A stretch of 64,000 nt of DNA from Arthrobacter sp. GTDB taxonomy: Bacteria; Actinomycetota; Actinomycetes; Actinomycetales; Micrococcaceae. The stretch lies in assembly GCF_031179985.1 (NCBI RefSeq), contig NZ_JAPSHJ010000005.1, positions 1 to 64,000 of the forward strand, written 5' to 3'. Positions 34,830 to 43,324 of the stretch are shown here, piece after piece. A program made the translations under genes and the position numbers. Numbering within the stretch: position 1 is the stretch's first letter; each line of letters begins with the position of its first letter. Below the pieces are notes generated by a model. That model worked only from the letters and a program-made list of their open reading frames with translations. It was not told where the DNA came from and did not search any database.

Positions 34830-35080
34830 GACTATCCTCTCCGGTCTGCGGACTCGTTGCCGACGGCGTCATCGCCAAAGAGCCGGAACGCGTCGAGGCG
34901 TTCGTTTCGCACGTGGTTTGGCCGAACGAAATCAGCCGATTAAGTTCAATCGCCCCGCGGATCCGTTCATCAGGTGAGAATGAGTCTGTCGCAGGCCGGC
35001 CATATGGGCAAGACTTTCGCCGTAAACCGCAGGTAAATTCCCTGCAACTCCCACGGGATCTTGACGAAAGGAGGCCCTCA

Positions 35081-36178
35081 ATGACTGTTCCCGATGAGAT
35101 CACCACCCCTGACGTCATGATCGACGTCGCCATACTGGACCGGAATATCGCCAGGATGGCGTCTGCCACCAGCAACCGTGGCGTCAACCTGCGGCCTCAC
35201 GCCAAAACCCATAAGGTACTGGAAATTGCGGCCAAGCAGCTCGCAGCAGGGGCCGTGGGGCTCACTGTGGCAACTATCGGTGAAGCCGAAGTCTTCGCCA
35301 ACGGCGGAGTGGAGGACATCTTCATCGCTTATCCGCTCTGGGTGCGCGTCCGGCAAGCCGAAAGGCTCCGTCGCCTCACGGAGACCGCCCGCATCACGGT
35401 AGGCGTTGATTCTGCCGAAAGTGCCGTCTTCATGGGAAGGAATCTCGGAGCCGACGCGGGAAAAATCGCAGTCAGGGTGGAGCTCGACAGCGGCCACCAC
35501 CGCAGCGGCGTCCATCCCGACTCAGCCGCCGCCATCGCCTTGGCAGCAGTCGAGGCCGGCCTCAACGTCACAGGGGTGTTCACCTTCCCTGGCCACAGCT
35601 ACACACCCGGAATGCCCCCTCAGGCCGCCGGGGAAGAGGATACGATCCTTCGCCAGGCCGCGGGGGCCCTTGCTTCCGCAGGCTTCACTGAGATGGAGCT
35701 CAGCGGCGGATCGACGCCAACCGCCCTTCTGGGCGGGGAAACAGCAGCCACAGAACTGCGGCCAGGTGTCTACGTTTTTGGTGATGCGCAGCAGCTCGAG
35801 CTTGAGCGGTGCAGTCCCGAGGACATCGCACTCACTGTCGCCAGCACGGTTGTCAGCCACCATAAGACTGGCCCGGACGAGCCCGGGCGCTTCATCATTG
35901 ATGCCGGAAGCAAGATCCTGGGCAGCGACCGTGCCCCGTGGGCCACCGGGTATGGGCGGTTGCTCGACTACCCTGCGGCGAGAATCATTGCCCTGTCGGA
36001 ACACCACGCCACAGTACAGTGGCCACCAGGAGCGGCACTTCCGGAACGCGGTACGCGGCTCAGGGTCATCCCCAACCACGTCTGCCTGACCATGAACCTC
36101 GTTGACGAAGTGAGTCTGGTGAGAGAGGGAAGCCATAGTGGCACGTGGGCAGTCGCCGCCAGGGGCAGGAACAACTGA
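35081..36178 (+). CDS. D-serine dehydratase/D-threonine aldolase-like PLP enzyme
   Basis: The 365-residue protein has an alanine-racemase-like N-terminal barrel. RPHAKTHK at residues 39-46 carries the PLP lysine (Lys42), and GVFTFPGHSYTPG and GGSTPTALLG bind the cofactor phosphate. The C-terminal domain ends with IPNHVCLTMNL, an HxC pair as in metal-dependent D-serine dehydratases; aldolases of the family usually show HxD. It probably degrades a D-amino acid or 3-hydroxy amino acid. AAAGGAGG, a perfect ribosome site, precedes the ATG at 35081. It is convergent with the LacI gene. Confidence 0.85.
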   Translation: MTVPDEITTPDVMIDVAILDRNIARMASATSNRGVNLRPHAKTHKVLEIAAKQLAAGAVGLTVATIGEAEVFANGGVEDIFIAYPLWVRVRQAERLRRLTETARITVGVDSAESAVFMGRNLGADAGKIAVRVELDSGHHRSGVHPDSAAAIALAAVEAGLNVTGVFTFPGHSYTPGMPPQAAGEEDTILRQAAGALASAGFTEMELSGGSTPTALLGGETAATELRPGVYVFGDAQQLELERCSPEDIALTVASTVVSHHKTGPDEPGRFIIDAGSKILGSDRAPWATGYGRLLDYPAARIIALSEHHATVQWPPGAALPERGTRLRVIPNHVCLTMNLVDEVSLVREGSHSGTWAVAARGRNN

Positions 36179-36209
36179 ACGCTGTTCCTGTAGCCAAGCC
36201 GGGGAACGC

Positions 36210-37265
36210 TCAACCAGGCTGCGGGTACGGTGCGGTGGAGCCCCTCTGGATCAGCTCCGTGGCCAATTCTATGGAGCGTGGACCGGCTGCGGCGTTTTCG
36301 ATCTGGTCCACCAGCATGCCGACGGCGAGCCCGCCCATCTGCTCTGAAGGCTGCCGGATGGTTGTCAGGGGAGGTGATGTAAGAGCTGCCTGGGCGATGT
36401 CGTCGAAGCCAACCACACTGAGCTCGTCAGGCACCCGGATTGACCTCACGGCGGCGGCACTCATCAGGCCCAGCGCCTGAAGGTCGTTCCCGGCGAACAC
36501 GGCGGTGGGCCTCTGCTCCAGATCCAGGAGTTCGCCGCCGAGCCGGAGGCCGGCCTCGATGCTGAAGTCGCCGTCGCGCACAAAACCGGGATTCAGCTCG
36601 ATCCCTGCCGACCTGAGCGCCGCAGCATAGGCGGCATAACGGGCGGGACTGTGGACGGAATCAGCGCCGCCGCCGGTGATCATTCCGATCTTCCGGTGGC
36701 CCAGCTTGAGAAGATGCTCGACGGCGAGCATCGCCCCGGAGAACGACGCCGGCCCAACGCTCGGAATTGCGAGTGCCTCGTTGCCTTGGGGGTCAAGGGC
36801 GACGGCGGGGATGTTCAGTGAGCGCAGTGCCGTCACCAATCGTGACCCCCTGTGGGGAGCCAGCAACATCACCCCGGCGAGCTGATTCGTTGAGGAGCGC
36901 CGGAGTTTCCGCCACTCCTCGGACGACACATGTTCAGTCTTGGTACACAGCACGTTGTAGCCCTGGCGGGCAGCGGCTGCCTCCGCCCCTTTGAGGATCT
37001 CAAGCACCCAGGGGCTGTCGAAGTTGTTCACTACGAGTTGGAGCAACCGTGCTCCGTTGACCTGGGTTTTTCTCTTGTTATAGCCCAGTTCTTCGACGGC
37101 GGTGTTGACGCGGTCCCGGGTCTCCTGGGAAACATGGGCGCGGCCATTGAGAACTTTGGAGACCGTTGGAACGGACACACCCGCAGCGTTTGCCACATCC
37201 GCAATGGTGGAGCGGGGAGCGGGCGTCGATGGTGGGGTGGCCAAAGTGGAAGTCCTAGGAGTCAT
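36210..37265 (-). CDS. LacI-family regulator of the pectin/arabinan locus
   Basis: The 351-residue regulator has the helix-turn-helix IADVANAAGVSVPTVSKVLNGRAHVS and a sugar-binding effector domain (LGHRKIGMITGGGADS, PTAVFAGNDLQALGLM, ELSVVGFDDIAQAAL). Its ATG at 37265 overlaps the GH43 stop by four bases, so it is the last gene of the 39757-36210 operon. It probably binds the three GAAASTTTC sites between that operon and the divergent ABC importer. The ligand is likely an oligosaccharide released from pectin or arabinan. Confidence 0.92.
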   Translation of the reverse strand: MTPRTSTLATPPSTPAPRSTIADVANAAGVSVPTVSKVLNGRAHVSQETRDRVNTAVEELGYNKRKTQVNGARLLQLVVNNFDSPWVLEILKGAEAAAARQGYNVLCTKTEHVSSEEWRKLRRSSTNQLAGVMLLAPHRGSRLVTALRSLNIPAVALDPQGNEALAIPSVGPASFSGAMLAVEHLLKLGHRKIGMITGGGADSVHSPARYAAYAAALRSAGIELNPGFVRDGDFSIEAGLRLGGELLDLEQRPTAVFAGNDLQALGLMSAAAVRSIRVPDELSVVGFDDIAQAALTSPPLTTIRQPSEQMGGLAVGMLVDQIENAAAGPRSIELATELIQRGSTAPYPQPG

Positions 37266-38842
37266 AGTGGTGTGGATCCCGCAAACTCCGGCGATTGTTC
37301 CTGTGCAGTACGTGCGGCTTCCAGCTGTACTGTCCCCACGATAACATCGCCCGTCCCGCTGGAACCTCTGGGCGAGGTGGCGAAGATCCCCAGCTCCGCC
37401 CCGATCCAATGGCCCTTGGCCAGGGTGAACTCCCAGTCCTGCTCGTGCCATTCGCCGGCTCCCCGCGGACGCCACGCGAAATGCGCCCGATGCCTTGCAT
37501 CCGTGCGGACCCGGAACTGTATCGCACCGGCCTGGAGGTCCACCGGGGCTCCAAGCTGCTCCTCCTGTGGCGTGCTCCCTCCGGTGCCGGCGCTCAGCTG
37601 CACCCCGGTGGGGGTTCTCCTGAGGCCAAGCCAGGCGTACTCCAATCCCAGCACCACCACACCGGCCCGGGTCCCTGCCGGAACATCGCCCAGTTCGATT
37701 GATGTGCTGAAGACGGACGGGACACCCGGAAGGATCTGGCCCAGGACATTGGGCAGCTCCCGGAGATTGCCGGGATCGTTGGGCTGGCAATGCAGGATGG
37801 CCCGCCCGTCGCCGGGCAGGGACAGCCAGTCCGCCTGCGGGTTGGCCTGCCAGTGCCATTGATTCCCCAAGCTCCCTTCACGGAAGTCGTCTGACGTTGG
37901 GAGGTGGACGGAGTCGGGAGAGGTCCCTCGTGGATAGGGGTGGGTCAGCACCGGAGTCCCGGCGGGAGCGTCAGTAAACTGCGCACCCATCCACGGCCAG
38001 CCGTCGTCGCCCCATCCCATGGGCTGGAGATGGACGACGCGGCCGTAAGGGCCCCGATCCTGGAAATGGAGGAACCAGTCCTGGCCAGCAGGTGTGGTGA
38101 CCCAAGCGCCCTGATGGGGACCGTTGACAGCGCTGTTTCCCTGCTCCAGGACCTTACGCGCTTCATAAGGTCCAAAGGGTGAGCGCGCCCGGAACACTGA
38201 CTGCCATCCCGTGGCTACTCCTCCTGCGGGTGCAAAAATCCAGTACCAGCCATCGCGCTTGTAGAATTTTGGTCCCTCGATGGTGGTGTATCCCGGAAAG
38301 TCTTCGCCCTTAATAACGTGGGTGCCGCTGTCCAGAAGCCGGGAGGCGTCCGGGCTCATCCGATGCACCGTCAAAACGTTCTTGAGTCCGATCCTGCTCT
38401 TGGCCCAGCCGTGGACGAGGTAGGCCTTACCATCCTCATCCCAAAGGGGGCAGGGATCGATGATTCCACGGCCGGGGTACAGCAGATGCGGTTCACTCCA
38501 GGGGCCCTCTGCCTTCTCCGAATGGAGCACGAAGATGCCGTGGTCCGGGTCCGGGTAGAAAATCCAGAAACGGCCGTCGTGGTGACGGAGCGCCGGGGCC
38601 CAGACCCCGCTTCCATGCCGGACCAGGGAAAAGTGGTCCACAGGCGGGAGTGCTTTCAGTGCATGCCCCAGATGCTCCCAGTCCACCAGATTGCGCGAAC
38701 GGAGGACAGGCAGTCCAGGGGCGCGGTTGAAACTGGACGAAATGAGGTAGTAGCAGCCATCTACCTCGATGGCATCAGGATCAGGCCAGTCGGCATTGAG
38801 GATGGGGTTGCTGTATGTTGGCTTGCTGTCTGCGGAAGTCAC
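37262..38842 (-). CDS. Glycoside hydrolase family 43 (arabinofuranosidase/xylosidase type)
   Basis: The 526-residue protein has an N-terminal five-bladed propeller with the GH43 residues in place: base Asp21 (DWPDPDAI), pKa-setting Asp129 (GIIDPCPLWDEDG) and acid Glu189 (GYTTIEGPKFY). A C-terminal beta-sandwich (about 315-515) matches the two-domain GH43 enzymes that act on short xylo- or arabino-oligosaccharides. There is no signal peptide, so it works in the cytosol on imported oligomers. It lies six bases after the DUF6807 gene in the same operon. Confidence 0.92.
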   Translation of the reverse strand: MTSADSKPTYSNPILNADWPDPDAIEVDGCYYLISSSFNRAPGLPVLRSRNLVDWEHLGHALKALPPVDHFSLVRHGSGVWAPALRHHDGRFWIFYPDPDHGIFVLHSEKAEGPWSEPHLLYPGRGIIDPCPLWDEDGKAYLVHGWAKSRIGLKNVLTVHRMSPDASRLLDSGTHVIKGEDFPGYTTIEGPKFYKRDGWYWIFAPAGGVATGWQSVFRARSPFGPYEARKVLEQGNSAVNGPHQGAWVTTPAGQDWFLHFQDRGPYGRVVHLQPMGWGDDGWPWMGAQFTDAPAGTPVLTHPYPRGTSPDSVHLPTSDDFREGSLGNQWHWQANPQADWLSLPGDGRAILHCQPNDPGNLRELPNVLGQILPGVPSVFSTSIELGDVPAGTRAGVVVLGLEYAWLGLRRTPTGVQLSAGTGGSTPQEEQLGAPVDLQAGAIQFRVRTDARHRAHFAWRPRGAGEWHEQDWEFTLAKGHWIGAELGIFATSPRGSSGTGDVIVGTVQLEAARTAQEQSPEFAGSTPL

Positions 38843-38848
38843 TGGATC

Positions 38849-39757
38849 CTATCGGTGAGTGAGGGCCGGCTGGGAAGCCTGCATGCGGAGCATCGGATGA
38901 AGGTCCAGGAGCCTGCGGGCCAGGGCGGGGGAGTCCACTGCCCCGTCCATCACGACGGCGTGGAGGGCCAGATTCAGCGGGTTGTGCCGCGAGACTGTCC
39001 TGCTGGTGTCCCAGGCGACGGCGGGGCCGGCCCCCAGGTAACCTTCGGTCCGCAGGAACCAGGGAAGTGTCATTCCCGGATCCTGGGCCAGCACTACGCT
39101 CGCCCGTCTTCCCGCGACCACAGCCGCGAGAGACAGCCATGGTGAAGGTGAGCCGTGGGCAAGATCAGTGCCGGTTCCGGCTTCAGTCAGCACCAGTTCC
39201 GCGCGGGCGTCCCGGGGGAAGCGCCAAAAGATACCGCCGTATCCTGCCCCCGCCCTTCCTTTGACCGCTGAGGAGGATACGTCCAGGTGGTCCAGTTCGT
39301 CCGCGGGCCTGATGGTTGAACTGATGCTCATGGCCCAGGCCCGCGGATCAGCGTGCCTCATCACCTGGATGCGACGGCGCTCGATTGCCTGCACGCCGCC
39401 GTCGGCTCCGATCCAGTCCAGATTCTCGCTGATGGAGTCCTTTCCGGAATAGACATCAGTGACCTGCTGCCGGCCATGATTTGCCAACAAATTGGAGCCT
39501 TCCCCTGGCTTGAACGTACGCCCACCCCAGTAATTGGTGCCGCTTACGTCGGAGAAGGCTACTGAAATGCCCAGATGATGCGAATGGTCCGGGGGCTCGG
39601 AATCTGTGACCAGCGTGCCTGACAGGGTTTGGACCGGGTGCAGGAAAGGCCGCGGGGACTGCCTGCCGTCCAAGGCACTTCCGCTCTGATAACGAAGGAT
39701 CCCTGCCCCGCCGACTGTGAGGTCCACGGCATTGCTGTGATGGTGACCGGGGACCAT
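38849..39757 (-). CDS. DUF6807 (PmoA-like) family protein
   Basis: The 302-residue protein matches the DUF6807/'PmoA' pattern: VLxYQ-like start (GILRYQSG), RPFLHPVQTLSG, HHLGISVAFSDVSGTNYWGG and GYGGIFWRFP. The His pair in DHSHHLG is a likely active-site feature. Members are common in plant-polysaccharide loci next to dehydrogenases and are thought to be glycosidases or lyases acting on modified sugars, but no reaction is established to my knowledge. AAAGGAA precedes the ATG at 39757. It is the first gene of the operon continuing to GH43 and LacI. Confidence 0.8.
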   Translation of the reverse strand: MVPGHHHSNAVDLTVGGAGILRYQSGSALDGRQSPRPFLHPVQTLSGTLVTDSEPPDHSHHLGISVAFSDVSGTNYWGGRTFKPGEGSNLLANHGRQQVTDVYSGKDSISENLDWIGADGGVQAIERRRIQVMRHADPRAWAMSISSTIRPADELDHLDVSSSAVKGRAGAGYGGIFWRFPRDARAELVLTEAGTGTDLAHGSPSPWLSLAAVVAGRRASVVLAQDPGMTLPWFLRTEGYLGAGPAVAWDTSRTVSRHNPLNLALHAVVMDGAVDSPALARRLLDLHPMLRMQASQPALTHR

Positions 39758-39830
39758 GGCAGTTCCTTTCGTCCGGAAGTTCGGGGGTTGGATGAGACTA
39801 ACCAATCGGAAATAAATAGGCAAGCACTCA

Positions 39831-39839
39831 GAAAGTTTC
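39831..39839. promoter_or_regulatory. Candidate LacI site 1 (GAAAGTTTC)
   Basis: GAAAGTTTC lies 74 bases upstream of the DUF6807 start, where it can act on the leftward operon. It is the reverse complement of the two sites upstream of the ABC importer, within the same 284-bp intergenic region (39758-40041), which contains no gene. Confidence 0.5.
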
Positions 39840-39966
39840 CTAATGAGCGAATTTCCCTGCATGTGTTGACAGTCACAGTAGTTCCTTGCTAGAAATCGTT
39901 TACTGAGCCGAACATAAAGGGGGAGTGTCGGAACATCCACGGTCTTCAGTTCACTAGTTCCGTTCA

Positions 39967-40019
39967 GAAACTTTCGTCCACGCTCCTCTGTCCCCTACGC
40001 GCTTCCAACAGAAACTTTC
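39967..40019. promoter_or_regulatory. Candidate LacI sites 2 and 3 (CAGAAACTTTC twice)
   Basis: CAGAAACTTTC is repeated with GAAACTTTC cores at 39967-39975 and 40011-40019, 44 bp apart (about four helical turns). They sit 67 and 23 bases before the importer start at 40042. Shared sequence, spacing and position between two divergent sugar operons make them good operators for the locus LacI. Confidence 0.55.
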
Positions 40020-40041
40020 ACATCAGAGAGGTTGTCATTCG

Positions 40042-41346
40042 ATGAAGATGACACTGCAGCTCCACTCCCGCAGAACCGTCCTTGCAGCCGCCGGGCTCAC
40101 GCTTGGCCTGGCCCTGACCGGCTGTGCCGGTTCGGGAAACCCGGCCGGCCAGAACGGCACCGTGGAACTCAACTTCGTGTTCTGGGGTGACGCCAACCGG
40201 GCGAAGGTCACTGAAGCTGCCCTCCGCGTCTTTGAGGAGAAAAACCCCGGCGTCAAGGTCAAGACCGAATACCAGGACAGCGGACCCTACGCCGACAAGC
40301 TGGCCACGCGCTTTGCGGGCGGAAATCCGCCGGACGTCCTCGCGATGGCGAACCGCAGCCTCCTCGAATACTCCCAGCGCGGCGCTCTGGCAGACCTCAA
40401 GACCCTTCCGGAACTCAAGCTCGACGCCGTACCGGAAACGGTGCTCAGCCGCGGAACCGTCGACGGCAAGCTGTATGGACTGGCCACCGGAGTAACAACA
40501 ATCGGCATGGTGGTCAACAAAACCATCACGGACCAGGCCGGGGTGACCATTCCTGACGACAAGACCTGGAGCTGGGAAGACTACGCCAAGTTTGCCAGCG
40601 AAGTGACCCAGAAGACCGGTGGAAAGGTCTATGGCGCAGGCTATGACGTGGCCACCGAAACCGGTCCGATCCTCCTCGCACGCCAGCGTGGTGAGGACTT
40701 CTACACCAAGGACAACAAGCTCGGTGTCAGCGAGGAGACCATCCGTGACTGGTTCCAGTACAGCGTGGACCTTCGAAAAGCCGGGGGATATCCACCCGCA
40801 GGTTTCTTCGAGCAGATCGGTGGATCACCCGCCCAGTCTTACCTGGCCAAGGGCACCGTTGCCTCCCAGATCATCCCCATCAATAACTTCAAGGGTTACA
40901 ACGATGCTGTAGAAGGGGAAGTGGTCCTCCTTCGGATACCCGGAGAAACCACCGGCGAACGGCGGGGCTACTCCGCTGATCCCACCATGCTGTGGTCGGT
41001 CGCTGCAAAGTCCAAGCACCCAAAGGAAGCAGCCAAGCTGGTGGACTTCCTGACCAACGACAGCGACGGCGCGGGGCACACCCTGACGCAGCGCGGCGTG
41101 CCGATCAATCCCGACGTCGCTGAATCCATCACGTCCAAGCTCAGCAAGGATGACAAAACGTTCGTTGACATGATGGCGGCCATCCAGCAGGACGAACTCC
41201 CTGAGGCCTATGTCTACCCCAAGGGCGCAAGCGTTGTCGCGGACACCCTCAAGCAGTTGACCACGGAGGTTGAGTTCGGCCGGATCAGCCCTGCCGATGC
41301 CGCAAAGACCTTCCTTGAGAAGAGCAATGCAGCCATTAACAAGTAG
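40042..41346 (+). CDS. ABC sugar importer, substrate-binding lipoprotein
   Basis: The 434-residue protein has a lipoprotein signal with lipobox LALTGC (Cys28), preceded by an RR pair. It has the family 1 extracellular solute-binding fold (FVFWGDANRAKVTEAALRVFEEKNPGVKV, then KLATRFAGGNPPDVLAMAN). It captures oligosaccharides outside the membrane for the two permeases encoded next. The importer ATPase is not encoded here and is probably a shared MsiK-like protein encoded elsewhere. Given the neighbours, pectin- or arabinan-derived oligomers are the likely substrate. Confidence 0.93.
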   Translation: MKMTLQLHSRRTVLAAAGLTLGLALTGCAGSGNPAGQNGTVELNFVFWGDANRAKVTEAALRVFEEKNPGVKVKTEYQDSGPYADKLATRFAGGNPPDVLAMANRSLLEYSQRGALADLKTLPELKLDAVPETVLSRGTVDGKLYGLATGVTTIGMVVNKTITDQAGVTIPDDKTWSWEDYAKFASEVTQKTGGKVYGAGYDVATETGPILLARQRGEDFYTKDNKLGVSEETIRDWFQYSVDLRKAGGYPPAGFFEQIGGSPAQSYLAKGTVASQIIPINNFKGYNDAVEGEVVLLRIPGETTGERRGYSADPTMLWSVAAKSKHPKEAAKLVDFLTNDSDGAGHTLTQRGVPINPDVAESITSKLSKDDKTFVDMMAAIQQDELPEAYVYPKGASVVADTLKQLTTEVEFGRISPADAAKTFLEKSNAAINK

Positions 41347-41378
41347 CCCGGCCGTCCTCGCGATTGGAGCCTGACACC

Positions 41379-42332
41379 ATGTCGGTCCTGACCAAACAGC
41401 CAAAGACCCTGCCGGCGGGCCCCCCTGCTGATCCGCCCGGCCGGGGCTCCCGCAAGGTTTCCTCCCGGAAACGGCAGCGGTCCGGTTACCTGTTCCTGCT
41501 GCCATGGTTCATCGGCATGCTGTTCACGGTCATCCCGTTCTTCGCTTCGCTGTACCTGGCCTTCACGGACTACAACCTCTTCAACCAGCCGGCCTGGGTG
41601 GGAATGGCCAACTTCGAGGCCATGTTTGAGGACCCCAGGCTTTGGCAGTCGCTGAAGGTCACCTTCATCTATACATTCGTGTCGGTTCCCATCTCGCTGG
41701 CCGCGGCGCTGGCAGTGGCCCTGGTGCTGAACCGCGGTATCAGGGGCCTGCCGATCTACCGCTCCGTTTACTACCTGCCCTCCCTCCTCGGCGGGAGTGT
41801 GGCGATCGTTATGCTGTGGCGCTACATCTTCGGCAATGACGGCATCGTGAACAGTTTCCTGGGGCTGTTCGGCATCCAGGGGCCCGCCTGGGTCACTGAC
41901 CCCGAGTTCGCCCTGAGCACCCTGATAGTGCTCAACGTCTGGACCTTTGGCTCACCCATGGTGATCTTCCTCGCCGGACTCCGGCAGGTTCCGTCGATGT
42001 ACTACGAAGCCGCGTCCATTGACGGAGCATCGAAATGGCGGCAGTTCCGAAGCATCACGATTCCGCTGATCAGCCCCATCATCTTCTTCAACCTGATCAT
42101 GCAGCTCATCGGCTCGTTCCAGACCTTCACCCAGGGCTACGTCATGAGCGGGGGCACGGGCGGTCCGGCGGATTCCACCCTCTTCTACAACCTTTACCTG
42201 TACCAGAAGGGCTTTACCGAGTTCGAGATGGGTTATGCCTCGGCAATGGCCTGGGTGCTGCTGATGATCATCGCGATTTTCACCGCCATCAACTTCATCG
42301 CGTCCAAGTTCTGGGTCTTCTACGACAATTAA
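41379..42332 (+). CDS. ABC sugar importer permease 1
   Basis: The 317-residue protein has six membrane helices and the EAA loop YYEAASIDGASKWRQFRSIT that contacts the ATPase. This is the MalF/UgpA type. GGAG lies nine bases before the ATG at 41379. A basic, Gly/Pro-rich tail precedes the first helix (SGYLFLLPWFIGMLFTVI). Confidence 0.94.
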   Translation: MSVLTKQPKTLPAGPPADPPGRGSRKVSSRKRQRSGYLFLLPWFIGMLFTVIPFFASLYLAFTDYNLFNQPAWVGMANFEAMFEDPRLWQSLKVTFIYTFVSVPISLAAALAVALVLNRGIRGLPIYRSVYYLPSLLGGSVAIVMLWRYIFGNDGIVNSFLGLFGIQGPAWVTDPEFALSTLIVLNVWTFGSPMVIFLAGLRQVPSMYYEAASIDGASKWRQFRSITIPLISPIIFFNLIMQLIGSFQTFTQGYVMSGGTGGPADSTLFYNLYLYQKGFTEFEMGYASAMAWVLLMIIAIFTAINFIASKFWVFYDN

Positions 42333-42342
42333 GGCAACCGAC

Positions 42343-43251
42343 ATGGCTTTGCTAGATCTTCCCTTGAAGCGGTCACAAAAACAGCCGCAACGGAACCCCT
42401 CTGTCCCGGACGGGGAAACTGAAGGGACCCCCGCGCAGCGCTTCACCAAACACCTCATCCTCTGTCTGGTGGGGCTGGTGATGCTCTATCCGCTGCTGTG
42501 GCTCATTTCCAGCTCGGTCAAGCCCAGTGAGGACATCTTCCGGCAACTGGGCCTGTGGCCGCAGAACTGGAACTTCGCAAACTATGCCGAGGGCTGGACG
42601 GCCCTGAATCAGCCTTTCCACGTGTACCTCTTTAACTCCCTGGTCATCGTGGTGCTGTCCATCCTGGGCAATATCTTTTCCTGTGCCCTTGCCGCCTACG
42701 CGTTCGCCAGAATGGAGTTCACCGGACGGAAGCTCTTCTTCGCCTTGATGCTGGGAACCCTGATGCTGCCCGGCCACGTCCTGCTGGTGCCGCAGTACAT
42801 CATCTTTTCCCAGCTGGGCTGGCTGGACACCTACCTTCCCCTGGTGGTGCCCAACTTCATGGCCACCAACGCGTTCTTCATCTTCCTGATGGTCCAGTTC
42901 ATGAAGTCCCTGCCGGTCGAGCTGGATGACGCAGCGCAGATTGACGGCTGCGGCCCCTTCCGCACATTCATCAAGGTGATCCTGCCCTTGTGCGTCCCGG
43001 CGATGGCCACCACTGCGATCTTCACGTTCATCTCCACCTGGAACGAATTCTTCGGGCCCCTGATCTACATCCAAAACCAGGACCTGTACACCGTCCCGTT
43101 GGCGCTCCGGGCCTTCATGGACTCCGAAGGCCAGAGCATGTGGGGGCCCATGTTCGCCATGTCCGTGGTGTCCATTGCGCCCATCATCGGTTTCTTCATC
43201 GCGGGGCAGAAGTACCTCATCAGCGGCATCGCAACCACCGGCCTGAAGTGA
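42343..43251 (+). CDS. ABC sugar importer permease 2
   Basis: The 302-residue protein is the MalG/UgpE-type partner, with six helices and the EAA loop ELDDAAQIDGCGPFRTFIKV. It follows permease 1 by ten bases, and the pair forms the membrane channel for the lipoprotein at 40042. Confidence 0.94.
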   Translation: MALLDLPLKRSQKQPQRNPSVPDGETEGTPAQRFTKHLILCLVGLVMLYPLLWLISSSVKPSEDIFRQLGLWPQNWNFANYAEGWTALNQPFHVYLFNSLVIVVLSILGNIFSCALAAYAFARMEFTGRKLFFALMLGTLMLPGHVLLVPQYIIFSQLGWLDTYLPLVVPNFMATNAFFIFLMVQFMKSLPVELDDAAQIDGCGPFRTFIKVILPLCVPAMATTAIFTFISTWNEFFGPLIYIQNQDLYTVPLALRAFMDSEGQSMWGPMFAMSVVSIAPIIGFFIAGQKYLISGIATTGLK

Positions 43252-43324
43252 CGGCGTCGGCTATTCACTGAAACTCCGGCGTCAACGCCGAACCAGCAAG
43301 TAATCACACACAAAGGAGTATGGG

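Noticed and set aside
37266..37859. A long N-terminal extension of the LacI regulator at 36210-37265.
   Set aside because: The extension overlaps GH43 in another frame and has no domain; the helix-turn-helix begins shortly after ATG 37265.
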